DNA of 62,208 nucleotides from Rhodospirillaceae bacterium. Its GTDB lineage: Bacteria; Pseudomonadota; Alphaproteobacteria; UBA6615. Below the pieces are notes generated by a model. It searched no databases and had not been told where the DNA came from. It saw only the letters and a list, made by a program, of their open reading frames with translations. Of this stretch, positions 9,566 to 18,840 are shown piece by piece. A program made the position numbers and the translations under genes. The number at the start of each line of letters is the position of its first letter. Position 1 is the first letter of the stretch. Location: positions 1 to 62,208 of the forward strand of contig PBPM01000097.1 of the NCBI GenBank assembly GCA_002724635.1. Reading direction: 5' to 3'.

Positions 9566-10212
9566 GGGCGCCACTTGAGGAAGGCTGCGATCAGCGCCAA
9601 GCCGATGGCCTGGCTCTTCTCAGGATGAAACTGGGTGCCGATCATGTTATCCCGCCCAACGGCCGCCGTAACCGGACCGCCATACTCGGCACGGGCGAGC
9701 ACATTGGTTTCGTCTTCAGCCGCCAGCTGATAGCTGTGCACAAAATAGGCATGCGGGTGCGGGTCCTTCAGCTCAATGAAAAGCGGGTGGTCCGCCGCGG
9801 AAAGGTGGAGCTCATTCCAACCCATATGTGGAATTTTCAAGTCCGGATTATGCGGCGCGAGCGGCACCACGTCGCCGGGAATCCAGCCGAATCCATTGGT
9901 CTGGCCATGCTCAAGGCCGCGCGTGGCCATTAGCTGCATGCCGACGCAGATGCCGAAGAAGGGGCGGGCGCGCTCGCTCACCGCGCGGTCCAGCGCCGCA
10001 AACATGCCGGCGCGTCCGGCCAAGCCATCACGGCAATCTCGGAAAGCGCCAACGCCCGGCAGCACCACCCGATCTGCACCGGCGACGACGTCCGCGTCTT
10101 CAGTGACGACGATGGTCCGCGCCAGCCCCGCCTCGCGGGCAGCCCGCTCAAAAGCCTTAGCCGCCGAGCGAAGGTTGCCCGAACCGTAATCGATGATCGC
10201 GACTGTCTCCAT
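9562..10212 (-). CDS. hisH: Imidazole glycerol phosphate synthase, glutaminase subunit
   Basis: Class I glutamine amidotransferase that feeds ammonia to HisF; 216 residues. [11 protein letters not shown] at the N terminus, VLPGVGAF (oxyanion region), the nucleophile elbow [12 protein letters not shown] with the catalytic Cys, and [10 protein letters not shown] with the His-Glu pair are all intact. The frame extends to 10251, but homology starts at [13 protein letters not shown] 10212. The DUF2628 gene ends 4 bases upstream. Confidence 0.96.
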   Translation of the reverse strand: METVAIIDYGSGNLRSAAKAFERAAREAGLARTIVVTEDADVVAGADRVVLPGVGAFRDCRDGLAGRAGMFAALDRAVSERARPFFGICVGMQLMATRGLEHGQTNGFGWIPGDVVPLAPHNPDLKIPHMGWNELHLSAADHPLFIELKDPHPHAYFVHSYQLAAEDETNVLARAEYGGPVTAAVGRDNMIGTQFHPEKSQAIGLALIAAFLKWRP

Positions 10213-10216
10213 CGCC

Positions 10217-10591
10217 TCACGAACCCCTAAGCAGATAGCGCCATTCAGCATCGCGCAGATGCCGGCCCGCTACTACCCCGCGTTCGAGGATGCCGCACCG
10301 CGCCAGCACATGCCGGCGCCAGTCATTACCCCATATGCCTGTCGCAGCCTGGAGGCTGAGCAACAGGGCCAGCTCAGCCCCGTCGGTTAGCCCCGCCGTC
10401 ATGGCGCCGCCAATGATCGCGACCGCCAAAAACAACAGGACCATCGCTGTCCGCCACATGCTATGCCATACGGCCCAGAGCGGCCCGAACAGGAAGGCCG
10501 CCAAACTGAATCCCTCGCGAATCAGGATGGCGTCCTCGCCCGGTGCAGCCGACCAACCGTTGGTATGGACCGTATAGATTTTCGCGCCCAT
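10217..10591 (-). CDS. DUF2628 family small membrane protein
   Basis: A 124-residue protein of the DUF2628 family. A short N-terminal region ([11 protein letters not shown]) is followed by [22 protein letters not shown], the family hallmark, and two or three hydrophobic segments (about 28-85). The function is unknown. In several alphaproteobacteria a DUF2628 gene sits just upstream of hisH, as here, which supports the call. The start ATG 10591 is preceded by GGCGAGAG. The operon position is between hisB and hisH. Confidence 0.8.
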   Translation of the reverse strand: MGAKIYTVHTNGWSAAPGEDAILIREGFSLAAFLFGPLWAVWHSMWRTAMVLLFLAVAIIGGAMTAGLTDGAELALLLSLQAATGIWGNDWRRHVLARCGILERGVVAGRHLRDAEWRYLLRGS

Positions 10592-10601
10592 CGGCTCTCG
10601 C

Positions 10602-10781
10602 CTAGCCCCCACCATCGTCAGGGTGCGCCATGCAGAGCAGCAGCTCGTTGGTCGCGGACAGGCGCAGATATCGCACTTCGTCGCGCGTCAGCGGACCGCG
10701 GGCACCCACGCTCACCGCCGTGGGCACTGCCCCCGGCGTGATCTCGGCCCGCCGTGCGCACTCTTTTCCGGCCTCGCTCAT
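10602..10781 (-). CDS. Small hypothetical protein in the his operon
   Basis: A 59-residue frame that fills the space between hisB (ends 10813) and the DUF2628 gene (starts 10591) with gaps of 31 and 10 bases, which is why I keep it. The product reads as a basic then mixed segment ending RDEVRYLRLSATNELLLC and an acidic-glycine tail. No family is recognised, there is no signal peptide, and the ribosome-binding site is weak. It could be a real small operon member or only spacer. Confidence 0.42.
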   Translation of the reverse strand: MSEAGKECARRAEITPGAVPTAVSVGARGPLTRDEVRYLRLSATNELLLCMAHPDDGGG

Positions 10782-10812
10782 GTTAGCTGTCTTAGCGCGA
10801 CCGCGCCGACGA

Positions 10813-11451
10813 CTAGGCGTCAATGGAGCCGCCAAGGACACCCTTGGTCGACGGCACGTCGTCGGCGCGGCGCGGATCAATCTCCGCCGCTATGCGCAGA
10901 GCGCGGGCGAGACCCTTGAAGCAGGACTCGATCATGTGATGGCTGTTCTCGCCATAGAGCGTCTCGACATGCAGGGTCAGCCCAGCAGACTGGGCAAAGG
11001 ACCGGTACCATTCCTGAAAAAGCTCGGTGTCCATATCGCCAAGCTTCGGCCGCGTGAAGTCGACCTTCCAAACCAGAAAGGGGCGGTTTGATGCATCCAG
11101 TGCGACCCGGGTCAGGGTCTCGTCCATAGGTACCAAAACATCGCCATAGCGGCGGATGCCGCGACGGTCGCCCAGCGCTTTGCTGATGGCCTCGCCGACG
11201 GCGTAGCCGGAATCCTCGGTCGTGTGGTGAAAATCAATATGCAGGTCGCCCTTCGCGCGCACCGTCAGGTCGATTAGGCTATGGCGCGAGAGCTGCTCGA
11301 GCATGTGGTCGAGGAAGCCGATGCCCGTCTCCACATCATACGCGCCCGTCCCGTCGAGGTTGACCGCGACGGAGATGTCGGTTTCCTTCGTCGTGCGCAC
11401 GACCTCAGCGGTCCGTCCCGCCCCGCGCTCTGGAAGCTTCTGGACACTCAT
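10813..11451 (-). CDS. hisB: Imidazoleglycerol-phosphate dehydratase
   Basis: Removes water from IGP to give imidazole acetol phosphate. A monofunctional HisB of 212 residues, without the N-terminal phosphatase domain of enterobacteria. Both manganese motifs are present: [14 protein letters not shown] (HML, His) with [16 protein letters not shown], and [19 protein letters not shown]. The start ATG 11451 has a good AGGAGA eight bases upstream; the frame further upstream (to 11604) lacks homology. It is the first gene of the minus-strand his operon. Confidence 0.96.
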   Translation of the reverse strand: MSVQKLPERGAGRTAEVVRTTKETDISVAVNLDGTGAYDVETGIGFLDHMLEQLSRHSLIDLTVRAKGDLHIDFHHTTEDSGYAVGEAISKALGDRRGIRRYGDVLVPMDETLTRVALDASNRPFLVWKVDFTRPKLGDMDTELFQEWYRSFAQSAGLTLHVETLYGENSHHMIESCFKGLARALRIAAEIDPRRADDVPSTKGVLGGSIDA

Positions 11452-11991
11452 AATTTTTCTCCTGCAAACCGGTTTCGCACCGAATGCGGCGCCTAGATAG
11501 CACCGGCGTCGGCGCGGCGCCATCCCACAAAGCGAAGGGCAGAATGCGTCGCCATAAATGGATGTGTTGTCCCGATTGCTGGCGCACCCCACTTTCGGCG
11601 CCATGTGCCGATCTCCAAACCCTTAATTTCACGGCCCGCTCCCGGGCCGCGATGAACAATTTGACCGGATGCGCCCGCGTGTTGTCAGACCAAGTTATCC
11701 TGCTTTGCTCAGGCTTAGGCGCGGGCTTCGTCATCGGCAGCAACCAATTGGAATTTCGTGGCGACGCCGGGCAGGACAACCTAATCGGGGCGAGCGGCCG
11801 CGACACGCCCTTCCGCTTTGTCTTCAAGGCCCGCACCTGAGCGCGGCGCCACTGCCGTGAAGACCGGTGCGGCGGGCTTGATACGGCCGAGCGCGGGCCC
11901 AAATGCATGGAGCCGGGCCATTGCGCCGGCCGTACGAATGCGGCAGGACTCAGGGCCACGACCCAACAAACCCTTCCGCGGACACCACGCC
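11452..11991 (+). other. Divergent intergenic region between hisB and hslV
   Basis: These 540 bases separate two divergent genes and must carry the his operon promoter (minus) and the hslVU promoter (plus). No open frame in it has recognisable homology or gene-like spacing. No transcription attenuator with a His-rich leader peptide is visible upstream of hisB. Confidence 0.6.
11877..11904 (+). promoter_or_regulatory. Possible heat-shock (sigma-32-like) promoter for hslVU
   Basis: CTTGATA at 11877-11883 and CCCAAAT at 11898-11904, 14 bases apart, resemble the CTTGAAA and CCCCAT elements of sigma-32 promoters, 88 bases before the hslV start. hslVU is a classic heat-shock operon. The match in the -10 half is imperfect, so this is only a candidate. 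Confidence 0.25.
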
Positions 11992-12552
11992 ATGAATAGA
12001 AATCTCTCCGACGACCGCAACCCGACCTGGCACGGCACCACCATCCTGTCGGTGCGCAAGGGCGACGAGGTAGTCATCGCCGGCGACGGCCAGGTCACTC
12101 TTGGCCATACCGTCATCAAAGCATCGGCCCGCAAAGTGCGTCCGCTCGGCAACGGCACGGTCATCGCCGGCTTCGCCGGCGCCACCGCCGACGCGATGAC
12201 GCTGTTCGAGCGGCTCGAAGCCAAGCTCGAGCAGCACCCCGGTCAGCTAACGCGCGCCTGCGTCGAGCTCGCCAAGGACTGGCGTACCGACCGGTATCTC
12301 CGCCGACTAGAGGCGATGATGGCCGTGGCTAGCAAGGAGGTCTCGCTGGTGCTGACCGGCACTGGCGACGTGCTCGAGCCCGACGACGGGATCGTCGCCA
12401 TCGGCTCGGGCGGCAACTATGCGCTGGCCGCGGCGCGCGCGCTGGTGGGCCGCGAAGATCTCGCCGCCCGGCAGGTCGCCGAAGAGGCCATGGCGATCGC
12501 CGCCGACATCTGCGTCTATACCAACACCAACCTGACGATCGAAAGCCTGTAA
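11992..12552 (+). CDS. hslV: ATP-dependent protease HslVU, peptidase subunit
   Basis: Proteasome-beta-like peptidase that forms a double hexamer capped by HslU; 186 residues. [11 protein letters not shown] gives the catalytic Thr (residue 16), exposed after removal of the 15-residue propeptide. [12 protein letters not shown] and [15 protein letters not shown] are characteristic. The frame reaches back to 11818, but the family begins at ATG 11992. hslU starts 10 bases after the stop. It acts in the cytoplasm on misfolded and regulatory proteins. Confidence 0.96.
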   Translation: MNRNLSDDRNPTWHGTTILSVRKGDEVVIAGDGQVTLGHTVIKASARKVRPLGNGTVIAGFAGATADAMTLFERLEAKLEQHPGQLTRACVELAKDWRTDRYLRRLEAMMAVASKEVSLVLTGTGDVLEPDDGIVAIGSGGNYALAAARALVGREDLAARQVAEEAMAIAADICVYTNTNLTIESL

Positions 12553-12562
12553 CGGTATTCCC

Positions 12563-13873
12563 ATGACCAATTTCTCCCCGCGCGAGATCGTCTCCGAACT
12601 CGACCGCTTCATCATCGGACAGAACGACGCCAAGCGCGCCGTCGCCATCGCGCTGCGCAACCGCTGGCGTCGCCAACAGCTGCCCGACGAGCTGCGCGAG
12701 GAAGTGCTGCCTAAAAACATCCTGATGATCGGCCCGACCGGCGTCGGCAAGACCGAGATCTCGCGCCGGCTGGCGCGGCTCGCCAACGCACCCTTCATCA
12801 AGGTCGAGGCAACCAAATTCACCGAGGTCGGCTATGTCGGCCGCGACGTCGAATCTATCATTCGCGATCTGGTCGAGCAGGCGATCCTGTTGACCCGCGA
12901 GACCAAGCGCCGGGAGGTGGTCGCTCAGGCTGAGTTCAACGCCGAGGCGCGCGTCCTAGACGCGCTGGTCGGCGAGAATGCAGGTGAGTCCACCCGCGCG
13001 TCCTTCCGCGAGAAGCTCCGCGCCGGCGAGCTCGACGAAAAGGAGATAGAGATCCAGGTTGCCGATACCGGCGGCATGGGCCTCCCCACCATGGACATCC
13101 CGGGTATGCCCGGCGGCCAGATGGGAATGATCAACCTGAACGACATGCTAGGAAAGGCGTTCGGCCAGCAAACCAAGCAGAGGCGGATGACCGTTGCGGA
13201 ATCCTATGACGTGCTGATCGCCGACGAGGCCGATAAGCTGCTCGATGATGACAAACTGGTCCGCGATGCGCTCACCAGCGTCGAGCAGAACGGCATCGTC
13301 TTCCTCGACGAGATCGACAAGATCACCGCGCGCTCTGACCGTCAGGGTGGCGACGTCAGCCGGGAAGGGGTCCAGCGTGACCTGCTACCGCTGATCGAGG
13401 GGACGACCGTCGTCACCAAGCATGGCGCAGTGAAGACGGACCACATCCTGTTCATCGCCTCCGGCGCGTTCCACCTGGCGAAGCCGTCGGACCTCTTGCC
13501 AGAACTACAGGGCCGGCTGCCGATCAGAGTCGAGCTGCGAGCCCTAGCCCGGGAGGATTTCGGCCGCATCCTGCGCGAGCCAGAGAACTCACTGATCCGC
13601 CAATATGTGGCGCTTATGGGCACCGAGGGAGTGACCCTCGATTTCACCGAGGAGGCCATCGACACGCTCGCGGAGATGTCGGCCGAAATCAATCAGTCGG
13701 TGGAGAATATCGGCGCACGGCGCCTCCATACGGTACTCGAGCGCCTGCTCGACGAGATCAGCTTTTCGGCCCCCGACCGGGACGGCGAGGAGATCACCAT
13801 CGACGAGGCAATGGTCCGCGAGCGGCTAGAAGAGCTTACCAAGAACGCGGATCTATCGAAGTTCATTCTGTAG
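12563..13873 (+). CDS. hslU: ATP-dependent protease HslVU, ATPase/unfoldase subunit
   Basis: AAA+ unfoldase that feeds substrates to HslV; 436 residues, full length. The N-terminal [15 protein letters not shown], Walker A GPTGVGKT (about 57-64), Walker [10 protein letters not shown], a sensor-type [12 protein letters not shown], and the C-terminal LSKFIL tail that inserts into HslV are all present. The glycine- and methionine-rich insert near residues 170-200 is the I-domain. It is cotranscribed with hslV. Confidence 0.97.
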   Translation: MTNFSPREIVSELDRFIIGQNDAKRAVAIALRNRWRRQQLPDELREEVLPKNILMIGPTGVGKTEISRRLARLANAPFIKVEATKFTEVGYVGRDVESIIRDLVEQAILLTRETKRREVVAQAEFNAEARVLDALVGENAGESTRASFREKLRAGELDEKEIEIQVADTGGMGLPTMDIPGMPGGQMGMINLNDMLGKAFGQQTKQRRMTVAESYDVLIADEADKLLDDDKLVRDALTSVEQNGIVFLDEIDKITARSDRQGGDVSREGVQRDLLPLIEGTTVVTKHGAVKTDHILFIASGAFHLAKPSDLLPELQGRLPIRVELRALAREDFGRILREPENSLIRQYVALMGTEGVTLDFTEEAIDTLAEMSAEINQSVENIGARRLHTVLERLLDEISFSAPDRDGEEITIDEAMVRERLEELTKNADLSKFIL

Positions 13874-14001
13874 GCGCCTCTGCCCCATTCCGGAAAATAT
13901 GCGTAGATCAGGTTCAGGCATCTCGTGCTCGCGTCTTCCCCGCACCCACGCCACGTCGTAAGCTGACGCCAACGAACAACGAAACGCCTCAGGGGGAAAC
14001 A

Positions 14002-14787
14002 ATGCAGATACCCACCAAGATCGTCGATCTCTCGATGGCTCTCGACAACGACACGGTCGTTGACCCCGAGATCATGCGGCCGAAGATCCAGTATGTGACC
14101 CAGGCCGAGAACGCCGAGGCCATGGCCGGCTTCTTCCCGGGCATGAAGGCGGTCGACCTGCCCGACGGCGAGGGCTGGGCTTGGGAGATCGTCACGCTGA
14201 CGACCCACAACGGCACCCATATCGACGCGCCCTGGCACTACCACTCGGTGGACAAGCACGGCAACCCGATGCAGACCATAGACCAGCTGCCGCTGGACTG
14301 GTTCTACCGGCCGGCCGTGAAGTTCGACTTCCGGCACTTCGAAGACGGCTATATTGTCCAGCCGTCGGACATCGAGGCCGAGCTCACGCGCATCGATTAC
14401 GCGCTCAAACCCCTCGACATCGTGCTCGTGAACACGAAGGCCAGCGAATATTATGGATCCGAGGAGTATCTCTCCCGGGGCATCGGCATGGGCCGCGAGG
14501 CGACGCTGTTCCTCACCCAGGAGCACGGGGTCCGGGTCACCGGCATCGACGCCTGGGGCTGGGATGCGCCTTTCTCGCTACAACAGGAGACCTACGCCCG
14601 CGACAAGGATGCTCACGCCGTTTGGCAGGGGCACTGGGCGGGCATCGAGCAGCCCTACTGCCACATGGAGAAGCTGCTCAACCTCGAGACGCTTCCCGAC
14701 CACGGCTTCATGGTCAGCTGTATGCCTTGGAAGATCAAGGGCGCGTCCGGCGGTTGGATTCGCTGCGTCGCGATGATGTTCGACTAG
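14002..14787 (+). CDS. Cyclase family protein (kynurenine formamidase-like metal hydrolase)
   Basis: A 261-residue member of the cyclase family (PF04199). The diagnostic metal motif HNGTHIDAPWH (HxGTHxDxPxH) is at about residues 72-82. Members include KynB-type N-formylkynurenine formamidases and isatin hydrolases. The length is above that of bacterial KynB (about 210), so the exact substrate is open. The start ATG 14002 follows CAGGGGGAAAC, a strong ribosome-binding site. It is monocistronic; there is no kynurenine pathway gene next to it. Confidence 0.88.
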   Translation: MQIPTKIVDLSMALDNDTVVDPEIMRPKIQYVTQAENAEAMAGFFPGMKAVDLPDGEGWAWEIVTLTTHNGTHIDAPWHYHSVDKHGNPMQTIDQLPLDWFYRPAVKFDFRHFEDGYIVQPSDIEAELTRIDYALKPLDIVLVNTKASEYYGSEEYLSRGIGMGREATLFLTQEHGVRVTGIDAWGWDAPFSLQQETYARDKDAHAVWQGHWAGIEQPYCHMEKLLNLETLPDHGFMVSCMPWKIKGASGGWIRCVAMMFD

Positions 14788-14811
14788 GCGTGAGACCATC
14801 TCCACCCTTCA

Positions 14812-14821
14812 GGGGGGGGGG
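14812..14821. repeat. Homopolymer run of ten G
   Basis: Ten consecutive G residues just after the cyclase stop. It is outside any gene. Such runs are prone to slippage and to sequencing error. Confidence 0.8.
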
Positions 14822-14896
14822 AGCGTATGCGAGCCGGAACAGGTAGGTGGTTGCACCAGGCGCCCCGCCAACACGGAAACCCACCTCAAGCCGACC

Positions 14897-14919
14897 CTCT
14901 CCTCCCCAAGGGAGGAGAG
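14897..14919. repeat. Perfect hairpin between convergent genes
   Basis: CTCTCCTCCC and GGGAGGAGAG form a perfect 10-bp stem with a 3-base loop (CAA). It sits between the convergent cyclase and XRE genes. There is no U-tract on either side, so it is either a bidirectional weak terminator or a copy of a short palindromic intergenic repeat. Confidence 0.5.
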
Positions 14920-14931
14920 AGAGAATTCCCC

Positions 14932-15291
14932 CTAAAATAAATCACCCCGGAGCCGCGCGAGGATCGCGGCTGCATCTTGGTCCGACAGGCCGCGGATCTT
15001 CTCGGCCAGCGTGTTGGCGAGCTCGGTGTGGGTCGGGGTCAGGCCCGACGTGTCTACGGTCACCTTGGGATGGGAGAGCGCGGCGAGCCGGTGCATCTCC
15101 TCGTAGTCGTCCCAGATCAAGTTGAAATACTCGCAGACCTGAACGACCAGCGCCTCGGACGGGCGGCCGCGATAGCCGTGCTCGAGCGAGGAGAGATACG
15201 CCTCGGAGATCTCGAGGTCTTTGGCCATCGCCTTCAGGGTCAGTGTACGCTCCGTGCGCAGCGTCCGCACCTTCGCGCCGAAGGGGGTCAT
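14932..15291 (-). CDS. XRE-family helix-turn-helix regulator
   Basis: A 119-residue protein with one N-terminal HTH domain (about 5-65): FGAKVRTLRTERTLTLKAMA, then EISEAYLSSLEHGYRGRPSEALV, the Cro/C1-type recognition region. The C-terminal half is short and helical (ANTLAEKIRGLSDQDAAAILARL), perhaps a dimerisation tail. Its ATG overlaps the stop of the Smr gene (ATGA, 15288-15291), so it is the downstream member of that operon. The target genes are unknown. Confidence 0.9.
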   Translation of the reverse strand: MTPFGAKVRTLRTERTLTLKAMAKDLEISEAYLSSLEHGYRGRPSEALVVQVCEYFNLIWDDYEEMHRLAALSHPKVTVDTSGLTPTHTELANTLAEKIRGLSDQDAAAILARLRGDLF

Positions 15292-15836
15292 ATCCTGTCT
15301 TCCCGCTTGCGCCGCAGCAGCACGTAAAACGCGCCGTCCCGGCCATGTTCAGGGCGAGCCGCGGTGAATCCGAGCACATGGGGGCGGCACGGCAGCTGGT
15401 TAAGCCACTCGGGCAGGCGCGCTCGCAGCACGCCCGAGCCCTCCCGGGAGCCCCGGCCCGTGATCACCAGCACGCAGCGCCGGCCCTGCGCGGCCGACTC
15501 CGTGACGAACTGCACGAGCGCGGTGTGTGCCGCATCCTGATACATGCCGTGCAAGTCGAGCCGCGCCTCGATCGGCAGCTTGCCGCGCCGGAGCCGGTCG
15601 GCCGTGCGCCGATCCATGTCGGCGAAGTCGCCGGCGCCGATCGCCCGGGCCGCCACCGGCCGAGCGCGCGCCGGCGCGACGGTGCGAGCCGGCGAGGTCT
15701 CCTTCGGTTTAGATTTCGCGGACGTGCCTACCGGTGCCGGTTTCGCGGGTTGCGGGCGGCGGCGCTTCAGGGGCGCGGCGTCGGCGAGCGCGCGGCGGAA
15801 CAGGTCGTCGTCGTCACCGCCGGGAAGCATGGCCAC
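15288..15836 (-). CDS. Smr-domain protein
   Basis: A 182-residue protein. Residues about 1-85 are low-complexity, Ala/Pro/Arg/Lys-rich and probably disordered. The C-terminal part is a Small MutS-Related domain: ARLDLHGMYQDAAHTAL (the DLHG motif) and VLVITGRGSREGSGVLRARLPEWL (the TGxG motif). Smr domains are structure-specific or RNA endonucleases; this stand-alone alphaproteobacterial form has no firm role. It lies 2 bases downstream of lutC, so it may be read from the lut transcript. Confidence 0.9.
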   Translation of the reverse strand: MAMLPGGDDDDLFRRALADAAPLKRRRPQPAKPAPVGTSAKSKPKETSPARTVAPARARPVAARAIGAGDFADMDRRTADRLRRGKLPIEARLDLHGMYQDAAHTALVQFVTESAAQGRRCVLVITGRGSREGSGVLRARLPEWLNQLPCRPHVLGFTAARPEHGRDGAFYVLLRRKREDRI

Positions 15837-15838
15837 CC

Positions 15839-16552
15839 TCAGCCGTCGCCTTCGCCATCTTCGACGATGACGATATGCAGCCGCCTGGGGCCGTGCGCGC
15901 CGAGCAACAGCGTCTGCTCGATGTCGCCCGAGCGAGACGGGCCGGTCACGAAGTTGACTGTGCGCGGCGGCAGCCCGCCACGGCCATACGTTTCGTCACC
16001 CGCCTGTTCGCGCAAGGCATCCCACACATCCTCGTAGGACTTCACCACCCGGCTCGCAGGGAACACCACCACATGGGTCTCCGGGATGAAGTTCAGGGTC
16101 GAGGGGTGGTCGGGCCCGGAGAACATGGCGAGCGTGCCGGTCTCGGCGACCGCATGGGACGCCGAGGTGATGCTCACCTGATCGGGCTCACCCGGCACGC
16201 CGCGACGAATCTCCAGCAGCTTGTTGTCGGCCCAGGGGGCTGAGTCTAGACTCGGGTCTGGCGCCATCACCACTTCAGACGGCAGGTTCTCGCCGCGTAG
16301 ATAGTCCGAGACGGCGCCCGGCACGTCGGCCACATCCGACACCCGCGCGACTGTGGCATGCACCTTGGTCGCCATAGTCTCAAACAGATCAACCAGCCCG
16401 CCGGCGTCGAGTTCGGTGCGCGCGGGCACGATGTTGCGTGCATGGCCTGCTATTCGCGCGCGCAGCGCCGCAGCGGTCTCGGCGTCGACGGGTCCGTCCC
16501 GGCCCTTCGACCGGCGCAGCGACGTGAGTATCTGATCCTTGCCGCTTCTCAT
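15839..16552 (-). CDS. lutC: LUD-domain protein LutC
   Basis: A 237-residue LUD (lactate utilisation) domain protein, the third subunit of the LutABC L-lactate oxidation complex. Recognisable parts are DQILTSLRRS at the N terminus, ASHAVAETGTLAMFSG in the centre and VTGPSRSGDIEQTLLLGAHGPRRLHIVIVEDG at the C terminus, the canonical LutC ending. Its start overlaps the lutB stop (16549-16552, ATGA). Confidence 0.92.
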   Translation of the reverse strand: MRSGKDQILTSLRRSKGRDGPVDAETAAALRARIAGHARNIVPARTELDAGGLVDLFETMATKVHATVARVSDVADVPGAVSDYLRGENLPSEVVMAPDPSLDSAPWADNKLLEIRRGVPGEPDQVSITSASHAVAETGTLAMFSGPDHPSTLNFIPETHVVVFPASRVVKSYEDVWDALREQAGDETYGRGGLPPRTVNFVTGPSRSGDIEQTLLLGAHGPRRLHIVIVEDGEGDG

Positions 16553-17991
16553 GCCCCGCTCCTCGTTGGGGGCCGCTCCCCGGATTTCCAGCGCGACTGA
16601 AAGGTGCGTCCCTGAGGCGCGGGGAGATCACGATATCTGGTCCAGCCCCTAGCGAGCGGCACCGAGGACAGACGCCCACGCCGGCGACCCATCCATGCGA
16701 GCATCCGCATCGGCGCACCTGTCGCCAGCTGGTAGAGCCACGGCCGGCGCGCCATGAAGGCCCACAGGCCGAGGCCGACCCGCACCGAGCCCGGCGACAG
16801 GTGGCTCTCGAACTCCCGTTCGCGCCAGTGGCGCATCATCTTGGGTAGCGGGATGCGCATGGGACACACCTCCTCACACCGACCGCAGAAGGAGGATGCG
16901 TTGGGCAGATGGCCCGCCTCGTCAACGCCGAGTAGCCCCGGCGAGAGCACCGAGCCCATGGGCCCGGGATAGACCCAGCCATAGGCATGGCCCCCCACCG
17001 ACTGATAGACCGGGCAGTGATTCATGCAGGCCCCGCAGCGGATGCAGCGGAGCATCTCCTCGAACTCAGTGCCAAGCATGTCAGTCCGGCCGTTGTCGAG
17101 CAGAATCACGTGATACTGCTCGGGCCCGTCGGGGTCGCCAACGCGCTTCGGGCCGGTCGACAACGTTGTGTAGCTCGAGAATTCCTGACCCGTGGCCGAG
17201 CGCGCCAATACCCGAAGGATGGTCGCCGCGTCCTCAAGCGTGGGAACGATCTTCTCGAGGCTCGCCAGCACGATATGCACGCTGGGGATCAGCTGAGACA
17301 GATCGCCGTTGCCCTCGTTGGTAACGATGATTGACGAGCCGGTCTCGGCGATCAGCAGGTTCGCCCCGGTGATGCCGACCTCTGCCTCGAAGTACTTCTT
17401 GCGCAGGATCGTCCTCGCCTCGTTCAGGAGCGTCGGCGGCTCCTCGAGCACCCGGTCCGGGTCGAGGTTGGAGTGGTTCTCGCGAAAGCTCTGCTCGACC
17501 TGATCCTTGGTCAGGTGTACCGCTGGCGCGATGATGTGACTCGGCCGTTCGCCGCGGAGCTGGATGATGTATTCTCCCAGATCGGTCTCGACCGGGCGGA
17601 TCCCGGCGGCCTCGAGCGCCTCATTGATCTCGCACTCCTCGCCGATCATCGACTTGCCCTTGTTCACGGTCTTTGCGTCGACCGAGCGGCAGATGTCGAG
17701 AACGATCTGCTGTGCATCCGCCGCCGTGCGCGCCCAGTGGACATGCCCGCCGCTTTCGACGACCTTCTCCTCATAAGCCTCGAGATAGAAGTCAAGATGT
17801 TTGAGCGTGTGGTTCTTGATGTCCCGCGCCTTGTCGCGGAGCGCATCGAACTCAGGCAGGTTATCCCGCGCGATCGAGCGGCCGTCGACGAAGTGGCCGC
17901 GCGCCTTGTTAAGCGCCGCCTGCAGATCTTCGTTGGCGAGCTGCTTCTTGGCGTTGTTCTTGAAATTGCGGCTGGTCGAGTGGACATTCAT
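16549..17991 (-). CDS. lutB: Iron-sulfur LUD protein LutB
   Basis: A 480-residue subunit of LutABC. The N-terminal LUD domain includes IGITGANLLIAETGS-type sequence (here VGITGANLLIAETGSSIIV). The ferredoxin-like part has two 4Fe-4S motifs, CIRCGACMNHCP (about 313-324) and CGRCEEVCPMRIP (about 365-377). It oxidises L-lactate to pyruvate with LutA and LutC and passes electrons onward. A GTG at 17994 precedes ATG 17991; I chose the ATG, which overlaps the lutA stop by one base (TGATG). Confidence 0.93.
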   Translation of the reverse strand: MNVHSTSRNFKNNAKKQLANEDLQAALNKARGHFVDGRSIARDNLPEFDALRDKARDIKNHTLKHLDFYLEAYEEKVVESGGHVHWARTAADAQQIVLDICRSVDAKTVNKGKSMIGEECEINEALEAAGIRPVETDLGEYIIQLRGERPSHIIAPAVHLTKDQVEQSFRENHSNLDPDRVLEEPPTLLNEARTILRKKYFEAEVGITGANLLIAETGSSIIVTNEGNGDLSQLIPSVHIVLASLEKIVPTLEDAATILRVLARSATGQEFSSYTTLSTGPKRVGDPDGPEQYHVILLDNGRTDMLGTEFEEMLRCIRCGACMNHCPVYQSVGGHAYGWVYPGPMGSVLSPGLLGVDEAGHLPNASSFCGRCEEVCPMRIPLPKMMRHWREREFESHLSPGSVRVGLGLWAFMARRPWLYQLATGAPMRMLAWMGRRRGRLSSVPLARGWTRYRDLPAPQGRTFQSRWKSGERPPTRSGA

Positions 17992-18770
17992 CACGTGCGC
18001 TCCCCGCTATCTTGCGGTTCGCCGATCGCAGGTGCGTCGCCCATCCCAGCCAGCACCTCGGCCACGTGGCGCACGCGGACATTCGCCCCGTCGCGCTGGA
18101 GTTTGCCGGCCATGTTCATCAGGCAGCCCATGTCGCCGGCCAGAAGAGTCTCCGCACCGGTCTCAACGATCCGCGCGATCTTGTCCGACACCATGTTATT
18201 GGAGATGTCGGGATACTTAACGCAGAAGGTGCCGCCGAAGCCGCAGCAAACGTTGGCGTCTTCCAGCTCGCGCAGGTGCAGCCCCTCCATGCCGGTTAGG
18301 AGGCCGCGCGGCTGGGCGTGAATGCCGAGCTCGCGCAGGCCCGAGCAGCTATCGTGATAGGTGACCGTACCCTGAAAGGTCGCGTCGACAGACGCGATCC
18401 CAAGCACATCGGTCAGAAAGGAGACCAGCTCATGGGTCCGGCCCGCGAGCTCCTCGGCGCGCGCCTTCCACCCAGGGTCGTCAGCGAACAGCTCAGGATA
18501 ATGCTTCGATATCATGCCGGCACAAGATCCCGACGGAGCGACCACGTAATCAAAACCCGCAAACGCCGCAATCACCTGACGGGCGACCGCGATCGTGTCC
18601 TTGCGGTCTCCGGAGTTGAAGGCCGGCTGGCCGCAGCAGGTCTGTGCCTCGGGCACCTCGACCGAGCAGCCCGCATCCTGCATCAGCTTCACCGCCGCGA
18701 AGCCGACGCTCGGCCTGAACAGGTCCACCAGGCAGGTTACGAACATCGCCACGCGGGGGCCATCGCTCAT
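17991..18770 (-). CDS. lutA: CCG-domain Fe-S oxidoreductase LutA
   Basis: A 259-residue subunit with two cysteine-rich CCG domains: TCCGQPAFNSGD (first) and CCGFGGTFCVKYPDIS (second), preceded by SCAGM and HDSCSGLREL. These bind an Fe-S cluster, as in glycolate oxidase GlcF and heterodisulfide reductase. The start ATG 18770 has GAGGAG eight bases upstream; the frame extends to 18821 without homology. It is first in lutABC. No LutR-type GntR regulator or lactate permease is adjacent. Confidence 0.93.
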   Translation of the reverse strand: MSDGPRVAMFVTCLVDLFRPSVGFAAVKLMQDAGCSVEVPEAQTCCGQPAFNSGDRKDTIAVARQVIAAFAGFDYVVAPSGSCAGMISKHYPELFADDPGWKARAEELAGRTHELVSFLTDVLGIASVDATFQGTVTYHDSCSGLRELGIHAQPRGLLTGMEGLHLRELEDANVCCGFGGTFCVKYPDISNNMVSDKIARIVETGAETLLAGDMGCLMNMAGKLQRDGANVRVRHVAEVLAGMGDAPAIGEPQDSGERT

Positions 18771-18840
18771 CGCACTCTCCTCAGATTTCGACCTGTTTAG
18801 CATATTCCGCCGCCGACCCAATGGGGCGGCGCGGGCGAGG

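Noticed and set aside
8384-9628. Plus-strand open frame of 414 residues
   Set aside because: It lies antisense over hisA, the GNAT gene and the hisH end, all of which have clear homology. The product is rich in Arg, His and Pro with no family text, as expected of GC-rich shadow frames.
11405-11959. Minus-strand open frame of 184 residues in the hisB-hslV gap
   Set aside because: Its end overlaps the hisB start and it has no ribosome-binding site or family resemblance. The true hisB start with AGGAGA is inside it in another frame.
15243-16037. Plus-strand open frame of 264 residues
   Set aside because: It overlaps the Smr gene and lutC on the opposite strand; the Arg/Ala/His text is typical of a shadow.
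17106-17113. ATCACGTGAT palindrome, considered as a parS site
   Set aside because: It shares only CACGTG with parS. The flanks do not match and it is inside lutB.
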